DNA of 64,000 nt from CAVQMC01 sp963713505. Lineage in GTDB: Bacteria; Bacteroidota; Ignavibacteria; Ignavibacteriales; Ignavibacteriaceae. Below the pieces are notes generated by a model. That model was not told the DNA's origin and made no database searches. It saw only the letters and a program-made list of their open reading frames with translations. Every line of letters starts with the position of its first letter. Position 1 is the first letter of the stretch. Where the stretch lies: NCBI GenBank assembly GCA_963713505.1, contig CAVQMC010000009.1:6479-70478 (forward strand). Direction: 5' to 3'. Positions 47,612 through 58,473 of this stretch are shown here, one piece after another. Made by a program: the position numbers and the translations under genes.

Positions 47612-49553
47612 ATGAGCAAAATTCAGGGACAAAAAAGGGGAAATAATAAATCCGGCGAAATTAATAAATCTGAAAACTCAAAAGAATTTCAGCAATTAAT
47701 TAATTACAAAAAAGTTTATGCTGATTCATTAAAAAATCCTCAAAAATTTTGGGAAAATATTGCCGGAGAACTTTGCTGGTTCAAAAAATGGAATGAGGTC
47801 AGCTCCGGAAAATTTATTAATTCCAAATGGTTTACCGGCGGAAAGACAAATATTTGCTATAACTGTTTGGACAGAAATATTCCTTTAAATAAAAATAAGG
47901 CTGCAGTTATTTGGGAAGGTGAAAACGGCGACTCAAAGGTTTACACTTATCAAATGCTTTTAAATGAAGTTTCTATATTTGCAAACAGTTTGAAAAACTT
48001 TAGGAATAAAAAAGAATGACCGGGTAATTTTTTACATGCATAATATTCCGGAATTAATTATCGGAATGTTAGCATGCGCAAGAATAGGCGCTGTTCATAT
48101 TGTCCTTTACAATGGATTAAGTCCTGTAGCAATTAAAAATAGGGTTGTAGAATCCAAAGCAAAATTAATTGTTACATCCGATTTTACTTTTAAAAGAGGA
48201 AACAGAATCCCATTAAAATCTAATATTGACAGCATAATTTCTGAATGTGAAACTATTGAAAAAGTTATAGTTAAAAAAAGATTGGAAGAAATTAATTGCA
48301 GTATAAATCCCGAAAAAGATGTTTTGTGGGAAGATCTGATTAAAAAATCGGAAAGTGATTGTAAAGCAGCAGAACTAAATTCAGAACAACATTTATTTTA
48401 TAATTATACTAGCGGACTTAACGGAGAGCCGGTTGGAATCCTTCATACAACGGGCGGATATATGGTCCAAACATATATTAGCACAAAATGGATTTTCAAT
48501 TTGAAAGAAGATGATATTTTTTGGTGCACTGCAGATCTAAGCTGGATTGCCGGACATTCTTATATTGCTTACGGTCCTTTGTTAAACGGTTCAACAATTT
48601 TCTTTTATGAAGGAACTCCCAACTATCCAAATGAAGAAAGATACTGGCAATTAATTGATAAATATAAGATTACAATTTTCTATACAACTCCGACAACTAT
48701 AAGAGCATTCCGAAGCTGGGGAAATGATTTAATTAAAAAATATAATCTTTCAAGTTTAAAGTTATTAGGAACTGTCGGCGAACCAATTCAACCTGATACC
48801 TGGAATTGGTTTAATAAAAATGTTGGGAAAGAGAATTGTCCGGTTATTAATACATGGCTGCAGACGGAAACCGGAACGATATTAATTACACCTTTTCCCG
48901 GAGAAGGAATTCCCAAATCGGAATCATGCGGATTACCATTCCCCGGAATTGAACCGGAAATTTTAAATTATAAAAGTGAAAAAATTGATAAAGATGCAAC
49001 TGGATATTTAGTTTTTAAAAACAGCTGGCCTTCTATAATGAGAGGTGTTTTAAACAACGATAAACAAATTAATGATTTTTACCTGAAAAAATTTAAGAAC
49101 AGTTTTTTCACCGGCGATGGTGCAAAAATTAATAAAGACGGAACATTTTATATTCTAGGCAGAGTTGACAGTACTTTCAATGTTACTTGGCAGAGATTAA
49201 GTTCTAAAGAGATTGAAGATATTCTGCAGACACATCCGGATGTTATTGAGACTGCAGTTGTTGCGCGTCCTGACGATATAAAAGGAAATTCAATTGCAGC
49301 ATTTGTAGTTCTTCAAAAAGGAAGAGAAGAGTTAATGCTTTTAAAAGAAGAACTCAGGAGTTATGTTGAAAACAAAATCGGAACATATGCAAAACCCGAT
49401 GAGATAACTTTTTTAGATTCGCTTCCGAAGGATGAAAGCGGAAAAATATTGCGAAGGGTTTTAAGATCGCTTGCAATTACAGGAAGATTAGTTGAAGACA
49501 GATCGCTTTCCGAAGAATTTACAGCGTTGGAAAAATTAAGAGAAGATTTTTAA
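47612..49553 (+). CDS. Acetyl-CoA synthetase-like enzyme with altered P-loop, one frame break
   Basis: One break near 48000-48018 (an extra base before GGAATAAAAAAG) splits a ~645-residue Acs-like protein. It keeps CYNCLDRN, VIWEGE, the NIPELIIGMLACARIGAVH block, WCTADLSWIAGHSYIAYGPLL, FYTTPTTIRAF, WLQTETGTILITPFPG, FTGDGAKINKDGTFYILGR, and the catalytic-Lys tail PKDESGKILRRVLR. However the ATP-binding P-loop, normally YTSGSTGKPKGV, reads YTSGLNGEPVGI at ~264-275. The hinge region NVSGHRL(G/S) reads NVTWQRLS. It is probably a paralogue with changed activity rather than the housekeeping Acs; substrate unknown. Confidence 0.8.
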
Positions 49554-49557
49554 TAAT

Positions 49558-50143
49558 TTAAATAGAAAGAAAGTTTTTAAATATTTTTAGTCCCGATTCA
49601 CCGGATTTTTCCGGATGAAACTGAATACCGTAGCAATCCCCCTTTTCCATAGAAGCAGAGAAATCTATTCCGTTATTTGAAACAGCGGTTGTATTTTCTG
49701 AAACAGGCAAATAATAAGAATGATTAAAATAGAATTTATCGTTTTCGTTTATATCACTAAGAAGTTTAGTTGTCTCTTAAAATTTTTATCTCTGTATTAT
49801 TTTCATTCGGAACTTTTGAAACTTCCGGATCAAATTTTTTTGCTGTTCCGGAGAAAATACCTAAGCAAGAAACATTGGTATTATTTATGTAAGTCCCCAT
49901 TAATTGCATTCCAATGCCAATACCAAGAATCGGTTTTTTAATTATTCTAAGTATTGTAAAAAGGTTCATTAAATGGAGATTGCGGATAGCCTTTACGGTA
50001 TCGCCCAAACCATAAAGGATAACTTTGTCCGAGCCCAATATTTTAGCTTCGTTCGTAGTACTCTCAAACTTCTGGTTAAAATCAGATAAAATATCGGCTA
50101 TTTCCGGAATCTTTTTTTCACCTATTTCAATTAATATGATCAT
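49558..50143 (-). CDS. HisH-like glutamine amidotransferase lacking the nucleophile, one frame break
   Basis: Joining two frames near 49775 gives ~195 residues similar to HisH, the glutaminase subunit of imidazole-glycerol-phosphate synthase. DKVILYGLGDTVKAIRNL, KKPILGIGIGMQLMGTY, FYFNHSYY and GIQFHPEKSGESGLKIFKNFL are visible. The His and Glu of the catalytic triad are present in QFHPEKS, but the invariant Cys of GICLGMQ is Gly76 (codon GGC). GVGA of the oxyanion region is GLGD. No other his gene is nearby. I infer a pseudoenzyme or a diverged synthase subunit; a sequencing substitution is less likely given the other changes. Confidence 0.72.
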
Positions 50144-50175
50144 ATTCTCCCTTTAAGAAACCGAAATAAATTTAA

Positions 50176-50199
50176 AAACCCCGACAATTGCCGGGGTTT
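50176..50199 (-). terminator. Terminator-like hairpin in the leader of the HisH-like gene
   Basis: AAACCCCG (50176-50183) pairs with CGGGGTTT (50192-50199), loop ACAATTGC. Reading the minus strand it is followed by TTTTTAAATTT, and lies only ~33 nt before the HisH-like start codon, in a divergent intergenic region. It may end a short minus-strand transcript or attenuate the gene. No leader peptide or known riboswitch is evident in 50200-50425. Confidence 0.55.
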
Positions 50200-50425
50200 C
50201 AAAAACTTGATAATTAAAAGAGCAATTCACCCTTACAACTGAAATACAAATTTTTTGTGCAATAGTAATTCAATTTTACTTGCTAAACTTATACAAAAAT
50301 GAATTAACTAAAAACAATTTTATTTATGCATGCAAAAATATTTCTCTTATTAAAATTGATACATTTTATTTAATAAACTTTCTTTAATGTTTAAAATGAT
50401 AAATCTTATTTAGGATAAAATATTT

Positions 50426-50764
50426 ATGCCGGTTGAAGGAGCAAAAGAAAAAATACATAATGCAATTTCTAATTTAGATGGAATTATCTCTGAACAGCAT
50501 AGGTTCGGTGGAACTGAATATAGAATTGGGAAAAGAGAAATTGGACATGTACATGGAGATTATTTAGTGGATATTCCTTTTACTAAAAAAGGTAAAAGTG
50601 AAATAATTAGAGAAGGCAAAGCTGTTGATCATCATATTTTACCTGAAAGCGGCTGGGTTAGTGTTTATTTAAAAGAAAATAAAAATGTAGAAAATGCAAT
50701 AGAACTTCTAAAAAAATCTTATGAGATTGCAAATGAACAAATGAAAAAAAGAGAACAACTTTAA
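50426..50764 (+). CDS. DUF5519 (luciferase-domain) family protein
   Basis: 112 residues. The pattern HRFGGTEYRIGKREIGHVHGDYLVDIPF, then VDHHILPESGWVSVYLKENKNVENAIELLKKSYEIA, is that of the DUF5519/luciferase-like small-protein family, with conserved HxHGD and HHxLPESGW motifs. Despite the family label, no light-emitting activity should be assumed. It is a small cytoplasmic protein transcribed divergently from the HisH-like gene. Function unknown. Confidence 0.72.
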   Translation: MPVEGAKEKIHNAISNLDGIISEQHRFGGTEYRIGKREIGHVHGDYLVDIPFTKKGKSEIIREGKAVDHHILPESGWVSVYLKENKNVENAIELLKKSYEIANEQMKKREQL

Positions 50765-51556
50765 GTTCTGCTTACTTTAGCTTTTTTAATTATAAAAATA
50801 ACAGAGACTAAAGTTATAAGTCCGGTTGCAAGCACCAGCATAAGAACAACTAAATCTTTTCCTTTAGGAATGAATGTATAACAGGTTTTTAGAACATTTG
50901 CTATTGTCGATTTAACCTCGCCTTTGGAAGCATCTCCAATTGCAGATTCAAACCCGGCAGTTAAAATTTGGAAATCGCCTTTTCTTGTATAATTGGGATT
51001 CATATATCGGGTTATTTTGCCGGTTTTATCAACAAAAATTAAAACACCTTTATGAAGAAATCCGTTATAAGATCTTTTAAATTGAAATCCTGCTACATCC
51101 GTTAATTGGTAAATACTTGTACTGTCGCCTGTTAAAAATGTCCATGAAGAATCGGGAATTTTAATTCCCACCAAACCCATCATAGCATGTTTTTTATCCG
51201 CCGCAACTTTTGGGAGTTTCATTCTGATCTATACTTATACTTATAATATTGTAATCTTTTCCCGGTTTATATTTTACTTTACCAATTGTGTTGGCAATTT
51301 CCGCCATAAGAGGAGAGCAGATTCCTGCACAATGATAATAACAAAAATCCAGAACGGTTGGTTTGTTGATAAGTTCTTTTAATTGAACTTTTTCTCCTTT
51401 GGAATTTACAAATGTTAAATTTAAGGGAATTTGTTTGCCTAAATGTCTTACAACTTTTGCGGTATTATAATCTGCATAAGCCGAATTGAGTGATAAAGTA
51501 AAGATTATTAATATAAATAAAGGCAGCAGGTAAATAGATCTTAATATTTTTTCCAT
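50761..51556 (-). CDS. SCO1/SenC-type copper chaperone with C-terminal membrane anchor, one frame break
   Basis: Break at the run near 51209-51212 (one A too many) joins two frames into ~264 residues; the link reads SIDQNETPKVAADKKHAMM. There is an N-terminal signal/TM (LLPLFILIIFTLSLNSAYA) and a thioredoxin-like SCO domain with the copper-binding CAGIC (FCYYHCAGICSPLM). The ligand His lies in GFLHKGVLIFVD, and a C-terminal TM helix follows (VLMLVLATGLITLVSVIFII). SCO proteins load copper into the CuA site of cytochrome oxidases. No oxidase gene is in the window. Confidence 0.85.
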
Positions 51557-51680
51557 GATGGAAAAACCTAAATAAAATCATCCACTTAAACAATGAAGTA
51601 AATCATATATGGATGAAGCTTTTGGTACAAGCAAATATTTTAATTAGAAATTATTTTACATAAAAGAATTTGAAAACAAA

Positions 51681-51707
51681 AAAGGGTGAACTTTTAATTC
51701 ACCCTTT
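51681..51707 (-). terminator. Rho-independent terminator of clpB
   Basis: AAAGGGTGAA (51681-51690) pairs with TTCACCCTTT (51698-51707); on the minus strand a T-run follows. It lies 22 nt past the clpB stop. Confidence 0.85.
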
Positions 51708-51728
51708 AATAATATATTTAATTAAAAT

Positions 51729-54369
51729 TTAGGTTAAAACCGCTTCTTTATGAAATTCAAGTTTGCCCTGTTTTCCTAATGTAACGGAAATATTATCGCC
51801 GTTATTGAAATTACCGATAAGCAATTCCTGCGATAAAGGATTTACAAGATGTTTTTGAATTGTTCTCTTCAGCGGTCTTGCACCGAATGTAACATCGTAT
51901 CCTAGTTTAACCAGCCAGTCTTTTGCTTCATCATTTAGATTAATAGTTATATCTTTTTCTTTCAGCATATCCTGAACTTTTTGAATTTGTATTTCAACAA
52001 TTTCTCTAAGTTCGCTTCTTGTCAACGGTTTGAATAAAACTACTTCGTCAATTCTATTTAAAAATTCAGGACGAATAGTTTTCCTTAACATTTCAGTTAA
52101 AGTTCCTCTTAGTTCTCCCAGAGCTTCTTCCATTTTATCATCAGGAATATTCATCAGTCTTTCCTGAATTAAATGAGAACCGAGATTCGAAGTCATAATT
52201 ATAATAGTATTTTTAAAGTTTACTGTTCTTCCCTGGTTATCCGTCAATCTTCCGTCATCCAAAACCTGAAGCAGTAAATTAAATACATCGGGATGAGCTT
52301 TTTCAATTTCATCAAGCAGTACAACAGAATAAGGTCTTCTTCTGACTGCTTCGGTCAACTGTCCGCCTTCTTCATATCCGACATATCCCGGAGGCGCTCC
52401 GACTAATCTTGAAACAGAAAACTTTTCCATGTATTCTGACATATCAATTCTAATCATTGCATGTTCATCATCGAAATAGAAATTCCGCCAAAGCTCTTGC
52501 CAATTCGGTTTTTCCTACTCCGGTAGTTCCTAAAAATATAAAAGAACCCAAAGGACGGTTTTCATCCTGCAGACCTGTTCTTGACCTTCTTATAGCATTT
52601 GCAATTGCAGAAACAGCTTCATCCTGCCCGACAACTCTTTTATGTAATTCATCTTCGAGTTTTAGTAATTTACTTCTTTCACTTTCCATCATTTTGCTTA
52701 CCGGAATTCCGGTCCATTTAGCAACTACTTCTGCTATATCTTCGGCATCGACTTCTTCCTTTAGCATTTTTTTCTCTTTTTGAACTTCGGAAAGTTTTTG
52801 TGTTTCTTCTTTTAACTGCTTTTCCAATGATGCAATTGTTCCGTAACGAAGTTCTGCAACTTTTCCTAAATTTCCTTCTCTTTCATATTTTTCAGCTAAA
52901 GTTTTTGCATTGTCAATTTCGCTTTTCATCTTTTGAATAGATTTAATTTTATCTTTCTCAAGATTCCAATGCATCTTTAAAGTATTTCTATCTTCTTCGT
53001 TAATACTTAATTCTTTTTTCAATTCATCAAGTCTTTTTAATGAAGCTTCATCTTTTTCTCTTTTTAATGCTTCCCTTTCAATTTCCAATTGCTGAATTTT
53101 TCTTTCAATTGAATCAAGTTCTTCCGGCATCGAATCTATTTCTATTCTTAATTTGGAAGCAGCTTCATCAATTAAATCGATTGCTTTATCAGGCAGAAAT
53201 CTATCTGTTATATAACGATTGGATAATTGGGCCGCCGAAACAATTGCTCCGTCGGTTATTCTAACTCCGTGATGAACTTCGTATCTTTCTCTTAATCCTC
53301 TTAAAATAGAAATCGTATCTTCCACGGAAGGTTCGCTTATTAAAACAGGCTGAAATCTTCTTTCAAGTGCGGCATCTTTTTCAATATGTTTTTTATATTC
53401 ATCTAAGGTTGTTGCGCCGATTGCGTGAAGCTCGCCTCGTGCCAGAGCAGGTTTTAAAATATTTGCAGCATCCATAGAACCTTGTGCAGAACCGGCGCCG
53501 ACTAAAGTATGAAGTTCATCAATAAATAAAATTACTTCGCCGTTAGAATCCTGAACTTCTTTTACAACAGCTTTCATTCTTTCTTCAAACTGTCCGCGGA
53601 ACTGAGTCCCTGCAACTAAAGCTCCCATATCAAGAGCAACTATTCTTTTAGTCTTTAAATTTTCAGGAACATCTCCCGCAATAATTCTATGAGCAATTCC
53701 TTCTGCAATTGCAGTTTTACCGACTCCGGGTTCACCAATTAAAACAGGATTATTTTTTGTTCTTCTCGATAAAACCTGAAGCACTCTTCTTATTTCTTCA
53801 TCTCTTCCGATTACAGGATCGAGTTTTCCGGCTCTTGCAAGCTCATTTAAATCTCTTCCGTATTTAGCCAAAGCCTGGTAAGTTTCTTCAGGATTTTGAG
53901 AAGTAACTCTTTGATTTCCTCTTACATCTTTAAGTGCAGTTAAAATTTCATCGTGAGAAATTCCATTATCTCTTAAAAGCTGTCCTGCTTTACCTTCATC
54001 TTTTGCTAAAGCTAAAAGAATATGTTCGGTTGAAACAAATTCATCCTTTAAGTTTTTTGCTTCATTGGCTGCAGTATCAAATAATTTTGCTGTATTATTG
54101 GACATCTGCTGGTTCCCGATTCCGGCACCGCTTACTTTCGGCAGCTTTTCAAGTAAATCATTTATTTTGATTTTAACCGGATTTACATTGCCGCCGGTTT
54201 TCTGCATAATTGTATCGGCAATGTTTCCTTTTTCCTGAATTAATGCTGCCAGCAAATGTTCAGGCTCAACTATTTGATTATTATAATTTTGTGCAATCTC
54301 AAGAGCAGTCTGTACTATCTCCTGAGCTTTTACCGTAAGTTTATTAAAATTAAACGGCATATATTTCAC
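51729..54369 (-). CDS. clpB: ClpB disaggregase, one frame break
   Basis: Two frames (633 and 242 residues) give a full ~879-residue ClpB. The N domain has NKLTVKAQEIVQTALEIAQ. NBD1 has Walker A GEPGVGKTA and the sensor region RGELHAIGATTLDEYKKHIEKDAALERRFQPV. A long coiled-coil M domain (~410-540) is the ClpB-specific arm that engages DnaK. NBD2 has Walker A GTTGVGKTE, pore loop GYVGYEEGG and Walker B VVLLDEIEKAHPDVF. The break is at AAA 52474-52476; with two A's the frame reads AEFLFDDEHAMIRIDMSEYMEKF. It works with DnaK/DnaJ to rescue aggregated proteins, fitting the adjacent hsp20, cbpA and htpG genes. Confidence 0.94.
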
Positions 54370-54438
54370 TTCCTTTCAAATGTTCTGCCCACTTATTTAT
54401 TAAATAATGAGCAGTTGTATCTCCCCATAAAATTCTAA

Positions 54439-56347
54439 CTAAGAATTTTTCTTAATATATAATTCACTTGATAACTCAAGCAGTTTATTTGTTCTTGTAA
54501 CAAGTTTATGCGGATCATTCAAATCGCCTTCCAAAAGCAAAGCTGTTTCAAATAATTCTTCCGTAACATTATTTATAAAATCATCTTTTGAATTTTTCTT
54601 GAATACTTCGAGCAAATTTCTAATCAGTTTATGATCTTTATTTATTTCGAAAACTTTTTTCTGAATTCCCATTTCCTTATTTGTCATTCTCAAAATTTTA
54701 TGCATTGAAGAAGACATACTGTCATCCGGGTTTACTAAAATAGCCGGACTTCCGGAAAGTCTTTGGGATTCTTTAACTTCAACAACTCTATCTCCCAAAA
54801 CATCTTTCATTTTTGAAATCAGACTGTCAAAATGTTTTTTATCGTCTTTGCTTAACTCTTCGGCCTTTTCTTTTTTCTCATCGGAAACTTCAAGTTTGTC
54901 AATATTTTTCAAGTCAACGGAATCAACGGATTTAAATTCGTAATCCTTATACTTTCTAACAGAAGTAAGAACAAATTCATCCAATGGATCAATAGAGATA
55001 AAAAACTTCCAATCCTTTACTTTTAAATATTTCCAAATGGGGATCGGAATCAATTGCATCCCTGCTGCTTCCGAGAGCAAAGTAAATTTCTTTTTGACCT
55101 TCTTTTAATCTGCTTACATATTCTTCAAGGAAGTTAATCCCTCTGCATTTTCATTTGCCGAAGAATTAAATCTTAAAATTCATTAAACTTATCCTGGTTT
55201 GTAAAATCACTGTAGCCTAATTTGAAAGTTCTTCCGTGTTCCTTCCAGAATTTTGCATATTCTTCAGGCTTATCTTTTGCTTTTTTATTTAAGTAAGAAA
55301 GAACCTGGCTTGTTACTGTGTTTGAGATTTTTGTAAAGATTATATTTTCCTGAAGAGTTTCCCTTGAAATATTTAAAGGAAGATCTTCGGAATCGACAAC
55401 ACCTTTTACAAAGCTGAGATATTCAGGAAGAAGATCTTTATTTTTATGCTGAATTAAAACCCGGCGGACATAAAGATCCAATCCGTAATCTTCCCTGTTA
55501 AAACCGAAGAAGTCAAAATTTTTCTCAGGAATAAATAAAAGAGAATGAAATTGAATCGGAGCATCAACTGAATTATGTATTACATCCATCGGTTCATTTG
55601 TATCATAAGTTAAAAATTTATAAAACTCATCGTACTGTTCTTTTTTAACCGAACTTTTCGGTTCTCTCCAAATTGCGGAAATTGTGTTTACTTTTTCTTT
55701 TTCCAGGTAAATAGGGAATTGTATAAAATTAGAATGCTTTTTAATAATAGTTTCTAGTCTGTATTTTTCTGCAAATTCTTTTGCATCATCTTTCAAATGA
55801 ACTTCGATTGTAGTTCCGCGTTTTAAATCTTCTTTTGCTTCTGAAATTTCATAATTTCCTAAACCGTCGGATTTCCATCAAAACTGCAGGTTTATCTTTT
55901 TTAAATGATTTAGTTTTGATAATAACTTCTTCCGCAACCATAAATACGGAATAAAATCCAACTCCGAATTTTCCAATTATATTATTTGCATCGGATTTAT
56001 TTTCTTTTAATTGTTTTAAAAATTCAGCCGAACCGGACTTAGCAATTGTTCCGATATTCTTTATTAATTCATCTTTAGTCATTCCAATTCCGGTATCGGA
56101 AATAGTTATCAAGTTTTTTCTTCTCATCAAAATTAATTCTTATTTCCATCGGCAGATCTTTATCAACTAAGTCGGTTCCTTTCGTCGATTCAAATCTTAA
56201 CTTATCCAAAGCGTCGGATGAATTCGAAATTAATTCTCTTAAAAATATTTCCCTGCTTGTATAAAGTGAATGGACTAAAATATCAAGCAGTTGTTTTACT
56301 TCCGCTTTAAATTCATACTTCTTAGTTTTAGCTCCGCTTTCAGCCAT
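54439..56347 (-). CDS. htpG: HtpG (Hsp90) chaperone, five frame breaks
   Basis: All parts of a ~630-residue HtpG are present. The ATPase domain has YEFKAEVKQLLDILVHSLYTSREIFLRELISNSSDALDKLRF, ISDTGIGM, GTIAKSGSAEF and IGKFGVGFYSVFM. The middle domain has FVKGVVDSEDLPLNISRETLQ and RDAIDSDPHLEIFKSKGLEV; the C-terminal domain has LILVNPDDSM-like segments and LFETALLLEG. Breaks are near 56114-56119 (T6), 55878, 55175, 55129 and 55000-55005 (A6). Each is repaired by one base, and every intervening segment is conserved. The density is the highest in the window; sequence error is still the simplest reading because the residues themselves are unmutated. Confidence 0.9.
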
Positions 56348-56379
56348 TAATAATCTCCTTTTAATTTATCCGTGTTTAT

Positions 56380-57312
56380 TTACTTTCTAAGTTCTGCTAA
56401 TTTCTTAAATAATTTTTTCTCTTCGCTTGAAAGATTTTTAGGAATTTGTAAAATCACTCTTACAAACAAATCTCCTTTATCATTTAAATTTCCGTTTTTC
56501 GGCAATCCTATCTTTTTAAGCTTTAATAATTTACCATTGTCGGTTTCTTTAGGAATAACAATATTTATTTTTCTTCCGTCCAAAGTATTTATTTGAACAT
56601 CGCCGCCGAGCACAGCCGTATATAAATCAACATCAAGATTAAGATATAAATCATCACCTTTAATTTCATAAAAAGGATGATCTATTACATGAATATTTAA
56701 ATATAAATCTCCTTTTTCTCCGCCGTAATTCCCGGCAGCTCCCATTCCGCGAAGTCTTAATTTTTTTCCATCGCGCGTTCCCGGCTGCATATTAACTTTT
56801 ACAGTTTTTCCGTTAACTGTAAATTGTTTTTGAACTCCGTTATATGCTTCTTCTAAAGTTAAATTCAGATTGGCTTCGTAGTCACTTCCTTTTCTGGCTT
56901 GTGTAAATGGACCGGTTCTTTGTCCTCTTGAACTGCCTCCGAAAAAGCTTTCGAAGAAATCGGAAAACCCTCCCATATTTCCGAAAATATCACCCAAATC
57001 GCCTTCATATCTGTATGAGCCGCCCTGCTGTCCGCCGCCGAACTGACTGAAAAAATCATTCATATTCCCGGCGCCGGCGTGTTCGTACTGTTTCCAGTTT
57101 GCACCGAGCTGATCGTATTTTTTTCTTTTTTCAGGATTACTTAGGACTTCATTTGCTTCGGTTATTTCTTTAAATTTTTCTTCTGCTTGTTTGTTGCCGG
57201 GATTTTTATCAGGATGATATTTTAATGCAAGCTTCCTATAAGCTTTTTTAATTTCTTCGGAAGTCGCATCTTTTTCAACTCCGAGTATTTTATAATAATC
57301 TTTAAATTCCAT
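56380..57312 (-). CDS. CbpA-type DnaJ co-chaperone
   Basis: 310 residues. J domain at 1-70 with the HPD motif (LALKYHPDKNPGNKQAEEKFKEI). A Gly/Phe-rich linker follows to ~135 (FFSQFGGGQQGGSY, FGNMGGFSDFFESFFGG). Two beta C-terminal substrate domains follow, with GQ-like repeats (MQPGTRDGKKLRLRGMG, DVDLYTAVLGGDVQINTLDGR). The four CxxCxGxG zinc motifs of DnaJ are absent, so it is the CbpA/DjlA-like class. It stimulates DnaK ATPase and hands over unfolded clients. Lies 32 nt upstream of htpG. Confidence 0.9.
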   Translation of the reverse strand: MEFKDYYKILGVEKDATSEEIKKAYRKLALKYHPDKNPGNKQAEEKFKEITEANEVLSNPEKRKKYDQLGANWKQYEHAGAGNMNDFFSQFGGGQQGGSYRYEGDLGDIFGNMGGFSDFFESFFGGSSRGQRTGPFTQARKGSDYEANLNLTLEEAYNGVQKQFTVNGKTVKVNMQPGTRDGKKLRLRGMGAAGNYGGEKGDLYLNIHVIDHPFYEIKGDDLYLNLDVDLYTAVLGGDVQINTLDGRKINIVIPKETDNGKLLKLKKIGLPKNGNLNDKGDLFVRVILQIPKNLSSEEKKLFKKLAELRK

Positions 57313-57398
57313 TTAATTAACCTCCGGTTTAAAGCAGAAGAGAAATCGAATTTAAATTTAAACTTATCTGAATCAATAATAAGTTAAAAATTATAAAA

Positions 57399-57437
57399 AA
57401 GAGGATGTCCCTCCGTTGACCGGAAGAACAACCTCTT
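57399..57437 (-). terminator. Terminator between hsp20 and cbpA genes
   Basis: AAGAGGATGT at the left pairs with ACAACCTCTT at 57428-57437 (one mismatch), with a further TCCG/CGGA inner stem. The minus-strand 3' side ends in TTTTTT. It separates the small-heat-shock genes from cbpA-htpG-clpB, probably partially. Confidence 0.75.
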
Positions 57438-57460
57438 AAAAAAATTAGAATAATAAAAAA

Positions 57461-57919
57461 TTATTTAATTTTAATATCAATTAATTTTGCTTTCGCTTCT
57501 TCCGATTTAGGGATAGTAATCACTAATTGACCATCCTTAAATTCGGCTTCAATTTTCTCTTCTTTAATTTTCTTTGGTAATGTGAATGAACGATAAAATT
57601 TACCAAAGCTTCTTTCTATTCTATGATATTTAGAATTATCGGTTTCTTTTTCCTGTTTACGTTCGCCGCTGATTATAAGTTCACCGTCGCTGTAAGATAT
57701 TTTAACATCATCTTTATTAACACCGGGAATATCAAGTTTTAATTTGAAGTTATCGTTGTCTTCGTATATATCAGACAGCGGCATCCACATTGCATTTTCT
57801 AATTCTTCGTTTGTTTCTTCATCCGGATTCAAACGAATACCGAATGAGTTTATCATTTTATCGAATTCACGTTCGAAATCCAATAAGTCCTTCATAGGAT
57901 TAAATTTTACGATAGCCAT
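57461..57919 (-). CDS. Small heat-shock protein, Hsp20 (second copy)
   Basis: 152 residues. The alpha-crystallin domain (~45-145) has MWMPLSDIYEDNDNFKLKLDIPGVNKDDVKISYSDGELIISGERKQE, RSFGKFYRSFTLPKKI and the C-terminal ITIPKSEEAK, an I-x-I-like anchor. It acts as an ATP-independent holdase. It is a tandem paralogue of the gene 32 nt upstream and ends just before a terminator. Confidence 0.93.
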   Translation of the reverse strand: MAIVKFNPMKDLLDFEREFDKMINSFGIRLNPDEETNEELENAMWMPLSDIYEDNDNFKLKLDIPGVNKDDVKISYSDGELIISGERKQEKETDNSKYHRIERSFGKFYRSFTLPKKIKEEKIEAEFKDGQLVITIPKSEEAKAKLIDIKIK

Positions 57920-57950
57920 TTTTATAACCTCCTCTCATGTTGAAAAGAAA

Positions 57951-58415
57951 TTATTTTACTTTTACTTCTATTTCTTTTGGTTTTACTTCTTCCGACTTGG
58001 GAATTGTAATCATCAACTGACCGTTTTTAAATTCAGCATCAATTTCATCGGCTTTAATTTCTTTTGGAAGATTAAATGATCTATAATATTTTCCGTAAGA
58101 TCTTTCAACACGATGATAAGTTGAATTCTTAGATTCTTTTTCTTGTTTTCTTTCTCCGCTTATTGTTAACTGTCCGTCGGTAAAAGAAATCTTAACATCT
58201 TTTTTATCAATGCCGGGTAAGTCAACATTTATTAAATACGAATCCTTGTTTTCGGAGATATCTGCTAAAGGCATCCAAACAGCATTTTCAAATTCATCAT
58301 CGGAATCTTCTTTATCAACAGATTTGAATCTTCTGTTTAGAGAGTTAAACATTCTGTTAAATTCTCTTTCCATATTCATTAATTCTCTTGTTGGGTTCCA
58401 TCTTATAATAGCCAT
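57951..58415 (-). CDS. Small heat-shock protein, Hsp20 (first copy)
   Basis: 154 residues, clearly paralogous to the next gene along its whole length: WNPTRELMNMEREFNRMFNSL, AVWMPLADISENKDSYLINVDLPGIDKKDVKISFTDGQLTISGERKQEKES, YGKYYRSFNLPKEIKADEI and MITIPKSEEVKPKEIEVK. A strong ribosome site (AAAGGAGG) precedes the ATG. It is the first gene of the chaperone cluster and lies downstream of an inverted repeat that may control it. Confidence 0.93.
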   Translation of the reverse strand: MAIIRWNPTRELMNMEREFNRMFNSLNRRFKSVDKEDSDDEFENAVWMPLADISENKDSYLINVDLPGIDKKDVKISFTDGQLTISGERKQEKESKNSTYHRVERSYGKYYRSFNLPKEIKADEIDAEFKNGQLMITIPKSEEVKPKEIEVKVK

Positions 58416-58473
58416 TTTTGATTTCCTCCTTTTTTATCTTTTCAATAATATTATTTTTCAAACTTTATTTAAA

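Noticed and set aside
54439..56347. htpG as a decayed pseudogene
   Set aside because: Five frame breaks but no loss of conserved residues; each is repaired by one base, as in other essential genes here, so sequencing error is preferred.
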